This document shows positions 1 through 10,446 of a DNA stretch of 64,000 nt, in pieces. The DNA comes from Siphonodentalium dalli (taxonomy: Eukaryota; Mollusca; Scaphopoda; Gadilida; Siphonodentaliidae). Position numbers and translations under genes: made by a program. Each line of letters begins with the position of its first letter. The first letter of the stretch is position 1. Location: positions 198,508,935-198,572,934 of the forward strand of contig CP136061.1 of NCBI GenBank assembly GCA_032622095.1, written 5' to 3'. Under the pieces are notes generated by a model that was given only the letters and a program-made list of their open reading frames with translations, was not told the DNA's origin and ran no database searches.

Positions 1-690
1 GCGAGTATAACGGCAGTTCAAAGAACGATTTTTATATTCATACCGCAAGCGACTGAATCGCTTACTACGAGGCGATCACAGCAGTGATGTTATGCTTCGT
101 CGATTTCTCGCTCTGTGGCAAACCAGCGGGATAAGTGGGTCGCTATCAAATGGGATAATTATACTCGCGTATTCCTCCTATTTGAAGGCGACACATTCAT
201 TCGTCTTTGCGATAACAACGGTGGTGGAGGACTTTAGCGACATGCTAATAACTGAAGTTTAAGGATAAATGAGAAGAGCAAATGCATGGCAAGAGCTCGA
301 CGTAATAACATAATCGTCTGGTTAATTTTTTGTCCCTGTCCATTCCAAGCTTGTGATGTCACTTTGCCCACAACCCATCCCCTCCATAAAAAAAACCTCA
401 CAGAGTGGAATTATAGAATGAATTCAATTAAACGCAATTGCTATGAGAATTAAGGAAGCCCGTGCACCATTCCACTTGACATAATACATTTGACAATTAC
501 ATGTATATGTTTAGCAAATTCTGATTAAAATGTCCATATACATTGTATTTCTGACCTGCCTGTAAATGATGCACTCAAACGATTATCTACCCAAACCATC
601 GCGAGCGACGAAGCGATCCAGTCGCGTTCGGTGTGAATATAAAAATCGCACGCTCTGAACCGCTACGGGCGACAGAAAACGGTCCTGTCG
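1..690. repeat. Inverted-repeat element, left end possibly outside the window
   Basis: Positions 26-63 are the near-perfect reverse complement of 611-648; the shared block includes GAATATAAAAATCG and the CGATYCAGTCGC motif. Weaker similarity runs outward on both sides, to about 1-25 and 649-685. The 500-bp interior has no coding potential I can see. This is the layout of a non-autonomous DNA transposon with terminal inverted repeats. The left terminus may lie before base 1, so no target-site duplication can be assigned. Confidence 0.6.
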
Positions 691-731
691 TTACGTCGCG
701 GTGATTAAGAATTAACGAAGCGAAGTGCGCG

Positions 732-892
732 AATATTACATTTTATTTGAGATGAATAATTTTCGGTCATGTTTCTATGATAATGTTAACACTTTCTTAT
801 TTCGGTGTGTATGTGAACCGGACAAGATATTAATCTTGGTATTTTCCTGAAACTTGACCGAAAATTATTCATCTCAAATAAAATGTAATATT
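732..892. repeat. Hairpin-forming inverted repeat with 38-bp perfect arms
   Basis: Arm 732-769 is the exact reverse complement of 855-892, separated by 85 bp. The arm includes TTTATTTGAGATGAATAAT. Perfect arms with a short unique loop suggest a young MITE-type element. There is no ORF inside and no obvious target-site duplication. Confidence 0.75.
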
Positions 893-1324
893 GTTTTGCT
901 TATGTCCCGTGTTCTTGTCGGTGATAAAAAATATGCACATACATATTAAGGGCAGTACATATACAGTACCTAAATGGGCAGTCCATGTCCCTTGGGGAAA
1001 AAAAACTTAGTGAAATCTTAGCATTCAGCATTGTCTGGGTGAGAAACAAAGATACCTTATTTTGAAAAGCGTAAACGTTACAGGTACTCAATTCGATTCG
1101 ATGGTTCCTGTATCATCAGATTCCAACAAAAACAGCATTTAGTCAAAAGACGCGTTAGTTATCAGAATCGATTAATTACCAAAACATATTGCTAACTACT
1201 GCCAACTCTAGTATATTCTCCAAAACGTGTTATATATCAACATTTTGTTCAACGCAATCTGATATCGATAATATGTCTGTCGGCTCGTCGAATATTTGCT
1301 AGGCTACCAAATATTTCAGGTGGT

Positions 1325-1480
1325 GAAAAATATCTGATTTCAAAAATCTATATCTGTGAACTCTGAGATTTGATGGGTAGGTTCGAGTCGAAAAACAATA
1401 TTTGGTACCCCCCCCCCCCCCCCCTCAGAAGCCAAAGAAATAGTAATTTAGAAGCGTTAATTCGGATTATATATCTTTAA
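1325..1480 (+). repeat. Interspersed repeat copy 1, with C17 tract
   Basis: This stretch matches 2945-3105 in direct orientation: TTCAAAAATC, a TTTGA(A/T)GGGT(A/G)GGTTC block, an AATATTT-ACCCCC block, then AGCCAA(A/G)GAAATAGTAAT and TTCGGATT. Here the C run has expanded to 17 C (1408-1424), against five in the other copy. No coding function is evident. Confidence 0.65.
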
Positions 1481-1805
1481 ATATCTATATATGGAACAGG
1501 AAGATCGTTTGGCTTGCTAATATCATGAAAGTTGGAAGAGATGATGAATTTACAGGACGTCAGAGTAAGTTTGTTCAGAGTATATGAAGTATAGTTATTA
1601 GTATAGTTCGTGTTGTAACCTTCCTGCGTTAGTCTGAACACCGTTTTGACATAACACAGCATGAAAGGAACCTTAACGCGGCAATTTTTATTTAAGATTT
1701 TGTCGGTTACAATTCATTCTGCATTAATTCGAGAAATTCGAGAATCAAATCAGAATCAATTGTATGCGAAAAAAAGTCTTGCATAAACAAATGCTAGATT
1801 TAATA

Positions 1806-1967
1806 CATAGATAGAACGACACAAGTGTGTGAACATGATAACGTTTTTGCCCGAGTTTGTTCTGACGCGATGGTAAAACGAGAACCGGAGGTTCGAGTTT
1901 GACCTCGCGGCATGACAAACGAGTGCAATAACGTTAAAATGTTCACAAAACTGTGTTGTTCTATGTT
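1806..1967. repeat. Foldback MITE-like hairpin, ~60-bp arms
   Basis: Arm 1806-1870 pairs with 1904-1967. Shared blocks are ATAGAAC(G/A)ACACA, TGTGAACAT, AACGTT-TTGC and C-GTTTGT. The loop contains GAGAACCGGAGGTTCGAG, itself partly palindromic. Several mismatches indicate an older copy than the hairpin at 732-892. Confidence 0.7.
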
Positions 1968-2422
1968 TATTGCACACTATGAAGATTGTAGCTTGTACTG
2001 TACTAAAATTTAGGTCTATATTGTTTATTTAATTGCACAAACGTGTGCTTAGTGAGACTATATATACCTAAACATTTAATGAAGAAATTACAATGACGTT
2101 GTTGACGTAATCGGTTTGTATTGTTCAAGAACAATACACAATTGTTTATTGAACGTTTTTAAATCTTCTGTATGTTAGGCTGTATTTCGCAAAATAAGTC
2201 ATTGAGTGTGCAATAAAATAAGTATAAGTGATGACAGTCACTTATTGTGGTCAGACCAGCGTAGCGAGGGGACTGAACTCATCAGCCTTCTCCCCATTAT
2301 GTCCATTTGAAGTGGGACGTTGATATTTTGAGATTATTCTCCAATCGAGATATCACCATTTCCTCCACCAGGTCTACATCTACACATTGGTCAATTGTTG
2401 CCGAGTAAACAATAAAACATAC

Positions 2423-2710
2423 CTCTACACATATAAGAGACACATGCTTCTTCGCAATTTTCCAGCGATGTATTTGCCAGATGACGTGATATCTCTGAGA
2501 ACGCACATGATCTTGACGTCACCGTCTCACACGCCTCTTTTGTTGGTTTAGTTATGTCGCTTGTGCAGTTGTCCTTATCTGTGCTGGTTTGCACAGCCAA
2601 GCGGCACGATTCGTCGACGGCGGAACTGGTGTTGCAGGTTGCTTTAGTTACCAAGAAGGTGCTCTTCTCGTCGCAGCTGAGATCTGAACTGTTTCGCCCG
2701 AAACAGCGGT
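2423..2710 (-). CDS. Cys-rich extracellular-type exon (96 codons, phase 1-1)
   Basis: On the minus strand a TTCAAGCAG acceptor (AG at 2712-2711) opens a 288-bp open stretch that ends at a GTATGT donor (2422-2417) after ...TGTAGAG. It begins and ends in phase 1, like the TSP1 exons further right on the same strand. The encoded ~96 residues start DRCFGRNSSD, are rich in Ser, Thr, Asp and Glu, and carry ten cysteines with several N-x-S/T sites. This composition fits a secreted disulphide-bonded module. I recognise no named domain. Strand and phase make it a candidate downstream exon of the TSP1 gene, but 26 kb of repeats lie between, so the linkage is inference. It could also be part of an unrelated gene. 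Confidence 0.5.
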
Positions 2711-2805
2711 CTGCTTGAAGCATACATGTATAGCATAACATAACATAACATACTTTATTCAAGGCACGGGCGGCGTTCGTTACTGAAATATTCATATTTG
2801 TTCAA

Positions 2806-2904
2806 AAATTGCGGGTGTAAGATGGATAACTCTAAAATCAAGTGGTTATTATTGTTAATAGTAATTACTTGATTTTATAGTTATCCATTTTACACCCGCA
2901 ATTT
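2806..2904. repeat. Tight hairpin, 37-bp arms
   Basis: Arm 2806-2842 (contains GCGGGTGTAAGATGGATAAC) pairs with 2868-2904 with two mismatches, around a 25-bp AT-rich loop. It is another short foldback element, just upstream (minus sense) of the Cys-rich exon. Confidence 0.8.
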
Positions 2905-2944
2905 GTCTGTTTGAGCACACAGAAGTACGTGGAAGTGGACCACT

Positions 2945-3105
2945 TTTCAAAAATTTAACAAACTTCAAAAATCGATATCTGATCACTTTGAGCTTTGAAG
3001 GGTGGGTTCCTCGACTCGAATCAAATATTTTTTACCCCCGAAGCCAAGGAAATAGTAATATAGGGGTGCTTAATCGGATTGAGTACCTTTAAGTCTTATT
3101 TTCAT
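2945..3105 (+). repeat. Interspersed repeat copy 2
   Basis: Direct-orientation relative of 1325-1480, with the same GAAGCCAAGGAAATAGTAAT core and a short C5 run where copy 1 has C17. It is non-coding. Confidence 0.65.
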
Positions 3106-4121
3106 GCTCAAGTTTAATAAATCATTTTATTTGTAATGCATTTCATATGTCTCATATCAAAGGCATGCAAGCTAGTCTTTCACCCTTGGTACATCCTACT
3201 AATCATAAGACTTTGTGTCTGTAGAACCATCATTATCGCGAAAAACGTGAGAAAAAAAATCACTCAGTTGTCATTAGCATTTTTCAGTAATCCTCCAATA
3301 ACAAACTGTTTCATAAACACCAAATGTTACAGTTCTGTTAAATATTTCTCAATGCACTAACTATGAATACCACAAGATAATCCAATTAAAATGACCAAAG
3401 CATTGAAATACATATTTTGATGTAAATATTTTAGTTACAATTGCTATTGGCGATGTTTGCTTATAAAACTGTAACAGTTTAAAGATAATTTTTAAACATT
3501 TACAATTTTCTAAGGTATCGCTGTCTTCATGATAATCACGGTCCTAAAGACATTTAATATTTTAAAATGTACCAACTGCCAACGCATCATTAAATACAAT
3601 TATCAGTTGGTTCCATATCTAGACCCGATCAGTGGTGAAGTGTTACTCTGTATTCAGTAAACTTTGGGTTTCTTCTTTTCAACTTGAAACCTGACAGAAA
3701 ACTCTTTGAAAAATCAAATTGGAACCATCTGATTATCGGGAAATGATCAAATCAAACGGGACTGTGAAGGACCAAATTGTGTTACCGAAGAACCCAGTGG
3801 TTCTTCCTGGTGGACAAAATTGGAGCATTAACTTGACTACCCAAATTTGAGTTATCCCTCAAAAGTGTTAAAATACCCGCTAAGGGCAGGGTTTTTATTT
3901 TCGACACGTATGCTGGGGGTGGTTGGTGTCAAAATAAGCCCAAAGCATTTTTTTCCGTGACAAAATTATTTTTTTTCCTTCACACCTTTTATTGGATTTT
4001 TACTAGTTTGTACTAGTTTGTAACACAACGTATTCAATAATAAGGAACTGCAGCAACACTAAACATGCTAGGGCCATTGGATGTTGGTTTGTGCCTCTTT
4101 AGGACAAGGGAAAGTATTCTT
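3106..4121. other. No gene seen; intron-like AT-rich DNA
   Basis: I see no coding exon or structured repeat of note here. Around 3890-3960 there is a G-rich 'gctgggggtggttggtgtcaaaa' type stretch, resembling fragments at 9380-9480 and (inverted) at 29330-29450. It is probably a degraded interspersed repeat. Confidence 0.4.
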
Positions 4122-5060
4122 ATAGTCTGGTCGATAAACTCAAATTTTAGGGTTAACCTAGAAAAAATTCGGACTAAGTTGGTTTTTATACCATTTTGAA
4201 GAGGAAGCTCTCCTCTATAACATATCCAAAATCCGCTAAAATCCGCTTTGAGCATTTTTTGTAATTCAAGATGGCGTCCAAGATGGCTGCCATTTTCCTA
4301 TAAGTCAGCTTGATGCAATTATAGTGAGAACATCTTGTCATATGTATACACATGTATACATTTTTGTGAGGCTATGACATAACGCCATCTTTATGTGCCA
4401 AGATTGGAACTGCCCATCCAAGATGGCCGCTGAAATGGCGACCGGAAGTGGATTTTTTACGTTTTTAACTAATACTTTTAAGATAAGTTTATGTGGTTTG
4501 GAACTGGTTAAGAATTGTGACTTTATTTTGTATATAGCATATTAACTGACCATTGGAGCAATGCAATGTGCTGTTCGTGGTGTTCACACCCCTTCCGATC
4601 ACTCAAAAATTCGATTTTACAAAACACGGTATAACATTTCACAAAAGATCCCCTTTGGGATTCTGGTCATATTTCACAAAGAAGTGGGAAGAACTGTGCA
4701 ATGTAAGTGATGCATTCTATATCTTATTGATATTCGAACTCAATTTGGTAAAAAGTTTATATTCCGAACATTATTCTCTGCTGTTCCGAAATGGTAGCAA
4801 ATTGTGACTCACTTGGTTATTAAACATGCTACTTAATCAACTGACAACTTAATCTTATATTCTGGTTGTCCCAGCACCTTATGAGGCACGACAAATTCAT
4901 TTTAAGGGATGCAGTATGGATTTTGCCGAACACCTCTTTTGGGATTATGTCCATGTTTTTTAACGGAAACAGACAGAACGTTGTAACTGAACTGAAAGGT
5001 AGCATATTATGTGGCTACTCTGGCTCATTAGCATCAAAATTATTAACTAATAAACTATTG
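4122..5060 (+). repeat. Left arm of foldback element 1
   Basis: Landmarks, each found inverted in the right arm: GTCTGGTCGATAAA, CTAAAATCCGCTTTGAGC, AAGATGGCGTCCAAGATGGC, ATGCAATTATAGTGAGAACA, GACCATTGGAGCAATGCAAT, and CTACTTAATCAACT near the inner end. Repeated 'AAGATGG/CCATCTT' words are typical of this family. It is about 300 bp shorter than the right arm. Confidence 0.75.
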
Positions 5061-5149
5061 TCAGGAAAACCGTTTTCTTCACATTGCATATACAACGCAA
5101 TTAATGTGGAGAACACTCTGATATTACATCAATCGATTAACATATCCTT

Positions 5150-6790
5150 GAGTTATTGTGGAAAGCGATAGTCACACAAAGGTGCACCAGTACAAATCAC
5201 ACATGAGCATGCAGTCACTCCATATATACATGAACACCACGTAAATGGCCATATATAGACATACACATCACCCATTAACAACCATACAGCCACAATTGGG
5301 TTTACCCATTCACCAACGCATGGCCCTATAGCCGTGAATAACCACGCAGACACACCAGGTATACTCCAACACCTCACATGACCGCTATACATATTCACTA
5401 CATACATGGACACAAAGTAACCTCTTGTATACCCATTCGCCTAACCATAGGCAATACAGTCACTCCATGTATATTTATTTGTTACATGCATAGCTATACA
5501 GCCACTAAAGATATACATATACACCTCACCGATGACCATACAGTCACTCCATACCTGTTCGCTACATCCATGATCATACATAACTTCTTGTATACCTATT
5601 TGCCTCACCAGTGGTCATACAGTCTCACTCCCTGTATATATACATATTTGCGACACCCGATGCCATATAGCCACTCAAGATATACATATACACCCAACCC
5701 AAAACCATAGAGTCACTCCATATATATACATATAGACCTCACAAAAGTGAACTTACAGCCCTTCTAGATATATCAATGTCTCATACCGCGCATACGGCCA
5801 TTCATACACTCCAGACTTGCACATACACCTGACCATGGCAATTCAGCCTCTTGCTGTATACGCATAAACCACATTGGTGATCATAGTCACTCCTTTTATA
5901 TCAATTCACCCAACCATTAATTTTGCCATACTGCCAATCCCTATATACCTATGTACATACTGGCCGTGTCATGGCCATGTAGTCACTCATGATATACATA
6001 TACACCTCACCCATGACCACAGCATCACTCCAGGTGTATATATATATATACTTCATCAATGGCCACAGCTTCTAGCTATACCAATACCCCGAACACACGG
6101 CCATTCGTACTTCAGTCTTGCATATACAGCTCAATCGTGACAATTCAGCCACTCGCTGTATACATATACACCCTCTCCATGAGCATTCAGCTATTCACTG
6201 TATACTTGTACACACCACCAATGACAATACAATAGGCCCTACATATAAATATAGACATCCCACCCATCACCATGAGGTCACTCTCTATATACACTAGCCG
6301 CCAATGGCCATCAAAGTGTACTCCAGGTATGCATATATACTTCAACAATGACCGTGCAGTCATTCCATGTACACATATACACATTACCCATAACCATACA
6401 ACCACACCTTATGTATACATACAGCCATCCATTACCATACATCCAACATATGTATACATATACACCCACCCATGACAATACAGCCACCCGATGTACATAT
6501 GTACAACCCACCCCTGAGCACACATTTACTCCATATAGATACAGGACAGTGTAGCTGCTCTCGTTATGACCATACACCACTTAAATGACCAGACAGTCAC
6601 TCACTGTAAATATGTTCACCTCACACATCACCATACTGCTACTCCTTATATACCTATACCTCACTATGGACATCTCATCCATGGCCATATGGTCACACAT
6701 TGTATAACTATTCACATGATTCATGGATACAATAACTCCATGTATACCTACTTACCTCGCCTATGGCCATACAGTCAACAGACAAACACA
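5150..6790 (+). repeat. ~42-bp tandem array (core of foldback element 1)
   Basis: About 38-40 diverged copies of a ~42-bp unit of the form CATACAGTCACTCCATGTAT followed by ACATATACACCTCACCCATG. Units vary from about 38 to 42 bp. The period being near a multiple of 3 produces spurious 14-residue periodic ORFs on both strands, with His/Thr/Tyr-rich translations on plus. The same unit forms 43330-45065. Confidence 0.85.
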
Positions 6791-6794
6791 CTGC

Positions 6795-8053
6795 ATTAAG
6801 TTGATCAATGTTGATGCTAATGGGCCAGAATAGCCACATAATATGACCCCTTTCAGTTCCGTATCCACGTTCTGTCCATTTCCGTTCAAAAACAAGGAAG
6901 CTTTTTGGCAAAATCCATATTGCATTCCTCAAAATGAACTTGTGATGACTCGTAGGGTACCGGGACCACCAGAATAGAACATTTAGTTGATTAAGTAGCA
7001 TGTGAGTCACCACTGATTATGTATACATATACACCACGTATATACACATATGTATATGTATATAATAATGTTTACCAAATTTGGTTGCCATTTTGGAAGC
7101 CATCATGAGTAATTTTGTCTAAAATAACTCAGTGTGACACATGTAACACATATCAAAACAATGAACATCTTTGATACCAAACATAGTTCCATTTTACTTT
7201 TAAAAAATGGCTCAAACCTGAACATAATAATTCTGGTTATCTTCAGTGGTTAAAATAGTAATACATACCCAAGATGCATCAGAAATGTTAGTACTCAAGC
7301 TATATAAGACAGAATAGCCAATTTTGTGTATCACCACAACTTGTAAGCGGTTGCATGGCACGCTAGGATAATAATTACCATTTTCCATATTTTGTTGGCC
7401 ATTTTGGCAGCCATTTTGATCCAAAGTGACAAATTTTGGTACCATTGAGTTCGAATATCAATAAGATATAGAATGCATCACTTACATTACACAGTTCTTC
7501 CCACTTCTTGATGAAATATGATTAGAATCTCGGGGATCTTTTGTGAAATGTTATACCGCGTTTTGTAAAATCGAATTTTTGAGTGATCGGAATGGGTGTG
7601 GACCCCACAAACAGCATATTGCATTGCACCAATGGTCAGTTACCATGCTAAATACAAAATAAAGTCACAATTCTCAACCAGTTCCAAACCGCAGAAACTT
7701 ATCTTAAAGATATTAGTAAAAACAACGTAAAAAATCCACTTCCGGTCGCCATTTTGGCGGCCATCTTGGACGGGGAGTTCCAATTTTGCACATAAAGGTG
7801 GCGTTATGTCGTAGCTTCATAAAAATGTATACATGTGTGTACATATGACAAGATGTTCTCACTATAATTGCATCAAGCTGACTTATAGGAAAATGGCAGC
7901 CATCTTGGACGCCATCTTGAATTACAGAAAATGCTCAAAGCGGATTTTAGCGGATTTTGGATATGTTATAGAGGATATATTCCTCTTCAAAATGGTATAC
8001 AAACCAACTTAGTCCAAATTTTTTCTAGGTCAAATCTTTTATCGACCAGACTA
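6795..8053 (-). repeat. Right arm of foldback element 1
   Basis: Reverse complement of the left arm, with extra sequence at about 7015-7440 that lacks a left-arm partner but resembles internal parts of foldback element 2. CATCTTGGACGCCATCTTGA at about 7900 mirrors 4265-4285. It ends opposite the left terminus at about 8053. Confidence 0.75.
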
Positions 8054-8620
8054 TTAATGCAGCTGAATCGCCCATGTAGTATTCTATGTAATTAACATCA
8101 AATAAGGATAACTTTAAAGATATAAATTTAATGACAAATCTGGTCAAACATGGACATTAAACACTGATGTATACACTGCTCTATAAAGAAAAAAACATGT
8201 AACATACCTATACTTGTGAGTGGATAACACATTTAACTCATATGTGACAAAAGAGATAGAAATTGGTAATAATTCACAATCTCATGTAGTCATTAATGAG
8301 TTAATACAGGTTTCTACTAAAAGTGTAGGTTTGTTGTTTATTATATGCTTTACTCTCACGTGCTACACTTGAGCAGTTCAATAGAACTCATACAAGATTC
8401 CTGAATTCATACAAGATAAACTGTGAACGTTATAAAATTCCTAACCAATCCTGACCAATCTGAATCAATTGGAATCAATCGTGACATTAACTTTCTTTTT
8501 TTACCATTGGTGCTCATGTGTGCTCTAGTGTATTGTTATATGTGCGATAAACATGTTTTAGTAATGTCTAATGAGTGTGTGTGGCACGTAGTATATAATC
8601 ATTTAACCTATCTGATATAA
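8054..8620. other. No gene seen
   Basis: AT-rich DNA with no exon-like open stretch, hairpin or tandem repeat that I can support. Confidence 0.4.
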
Positions 8621-8712
8621 TAAAATCACCTATCTGGTGTAAAACAATATCACCTATCTGGTGTAAAACAAAATCACCTATTTGGTGTAGAGCAATAGCA
8701 CCTACCTGGTGT
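8621..8712 (+). repeat. 24-bp minisatellite, four copies
   Basis: CACC-TATCTGGTG words recur at 8627, 8651, 8675 and 8698 (spacing 24, 24, 23). The unit is about ATCACCTATCTGGTGTAAAA. Each unit contains a small CACC...GGTG dyad. Confidence 0.85.
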
Positions 8713-9062
8713 ATAGACATAATATCTTTATAAATTTCCATAACAAAGTAACAAAACATAAAAACTAAAAGGTCTCTAAAAATGACTACCACACACTTTT
8801 TTGGCACTAAAACAGTGACTATTAATTATGATTAACCGTGCGCGCTGTGTCACTGACCGGTTACCCACTCAGGCATAGTTGTTATTCACAATAGCAATAA
8901 AGCTGCTTAATAGGTTTTATGACGAGAAGGAAATTGAATTCAACCTGGACACAATACAATGACTTAAGTGTAGCAATAAAATCTTCGATGGTATATAAAT
9001 ATTAGAACGTCAGTTTGTCTATAAATGTTCGATATAATATAATGATTAGAGCATATCTTGTC

Positions 9063-9165
9063 GTTGACTACGCGAATGTAGTGGCCAGTGGGAATGGTGT
9101 AGTTCACTCGCCTTCGGATCACGAACTACACCCTTCCCACTGGCCACTACATTCGCGTAGTCAAC
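9063..9165. repeat. Near-perfect hairpin, 43-bp arms (copy A)
   Basis: Arm 9063-9105 (begins GTTGACTACGCGAATGTAGT) pairs with 9123-9165 at 42 of 43 positions around a 17-bp loop containing C-TTCG-G. It is a foldback-type element with a possible very stable RNA hairpin. Confidence 0.9.
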
Positions 9166-9933
9166 TCCAAGCCATGCGCTATTCATATACTAAGCTTTAT
9201 AATAAATTGACTGCAGAGCTGTGGAAATATGATATTTAACAAAAACGATTAAAAATCCACTGCAGTCTGCTGCAGTCAAGAATATACTGCGAGAGACCAG
9301 TCCTACTGTTCATTGCTAGATTCACTGAATCTCAATGTAGGAGGTTTGGTCCTGGTCTTCTGTGTATGTTTGTGTTTTGCGTTCCACAAGGGGGTGGGTG
9401 TCAAAACATGGCTGGAAAAAAACTCTATGAAATGGAAAAAAATTGTGGTCGGGGGTGGGTGGGTCAAAAAAGTGGTCATCGCCAAAAAATAGCATACGTG
9501 TCTCGAATTTTTGTCCGACCCCCTCATGCTATGGGTGGTGACTTTCTACACCCCCTAAGGAGAAGATATGCTACCTCCCACATTTACCCCTCTCAGTCAG
9601 TTGGCTAATATATGCAGTAGTCCATGGGGTACCAAATACCCCCAATGGGTACGAAATACCCCTTTTGTTTTCAGTGTGTACAGAGTTTTTACTTCTCACG
9701 TGGTTATAGCTGCATTACATATGGGTGCACATATAATCAACCTACCTTGAGAGACCCTCTAGCCACGCCCCGGCACAAACTTGAAGAATATTAAAATGAT
9801 AGCGGGGAATAAATGGGTTGTGGACAGTGCATTAGTACGAGGGTTCAATAATTTGGGGTCGGGGGTGGGTGGGTTCAAAAAGTGGTCAACTCCAAGCCAT
9901 GGGAGGGTTAGTCTAAAGAGCACAGGCCGATGG

Positions 9934-9998
9934 TTCACTAGTCCGAGTGTTCACCAGTCTGAGGATTCAATAGTCCTGATGGTTCGATAGTCCGAGGA
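9934..9998 (+). repeat. 16-17-bp minisatellite (also 13667-13731)
   Basis: Four diverged copies of TTCANTAGTCCGAGGA: TTCACTAGTCCGAGTG, TTCACCAGTCTGAGGA, TTCAATAGTCCTGATGG and TTCGATAGTCCGAGGA. It is repeated intact in duplication copy B. Confidence 0.8.
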
Positions 9999-10254
9999 TC
10001 ATATAGAAGGGGCAGAGCGGGGGTTATGGTCACAGTCCCAACTGGTAAATGTTCAATAGCTGGAAGGAAATACAGGATTGTACATGTAGAATCACAAAAC
10101 TTAAATACAGATTGCACGTGTTCATGTATGAAAGGTCAAATACAGATTGCTGTGATCATTTTCTCTTCGTGCTTGTGTACATGTATATAACGAACATAAA
10201 CACTTTAACCCCCGCATGACTGGAGCTTCCTGAAAATTTGCGAAAACCCTGCAT

Positions 10255-10446
10255 GTGCCAATGCATTCTCTTACATATAGGAGTCTCCGACGAGAGCTGG
10301 GAGGCGGTCGGTCAGACGCCGGAATGTTGGTTTCGCGAACGCGCCTGCGCCGAAAGAGGCGGTCCGAGGCGAGCAACCGCCCTCGCGGGAAACGCGTCCG
10401 AGGTTTCCCACATAGGGAGCCTCGCATATATAAGATAATACATTGG
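10255..10446. repeat. Hairpin arms enclosing a CpG-rich 135-bp block (copy A)
   Basis: GCCAATGCATTCTCTTACAT at the left pairs with the CGCATATATAAGATAATACA region followed by TTGGCC at the right. The same hairpin word occurs inside the TTAA-flanked MITEs at 31755-32211 and 32494-32941. Here the loop is unusual: 10275-10410 is GC-rich with many CG dinucleotides in otherwise AT-rich DNA. I see no coding sequence I can support in it. Confidence 0.7.

Larger units (their letters stand above)
4122..8053. mobile_element. Foldback element 1: long inverted arms around a ~42-bp tandem core
   Basis: Two long inverted arms (4122-5060 and 6795-8053) flank a tandem array (5150-6790). The outer ends share AGTCTGGTCGAT in opposite orientation. 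There is no ORF resembling a transposase: the open frames in the core are periodic products of a repeat whose length is a multiple of 3. A second family member at 41974-46917 has homologous arms and a homologous core. The architecture recalls foldback or tandem-core non-autonomous elements known from marine invertebrates. I cannot assign a superfamily. Confidence 0.75.

Noticed and set aside
5150-6790. CRISPR-like array
   Set aside because: Repeat units are contiguous and diverged with no unique spacers, and the genome is clearly eukaryotic.
5378-6800. His/Thr/Tyr-rich ORFs that look like a repetitive protein
   Set aside because: They track the 42-bp tandem unit and are open in several frames on both strands, with no start context or splice signals.
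9063-9165. tRNA or tRNA-derived SINE head
   Set aside because: TGGTGTAGTTCACTCG looks like an A box at first, but the sequence is a simple long hairpin without the four-arm spacing or a B box.
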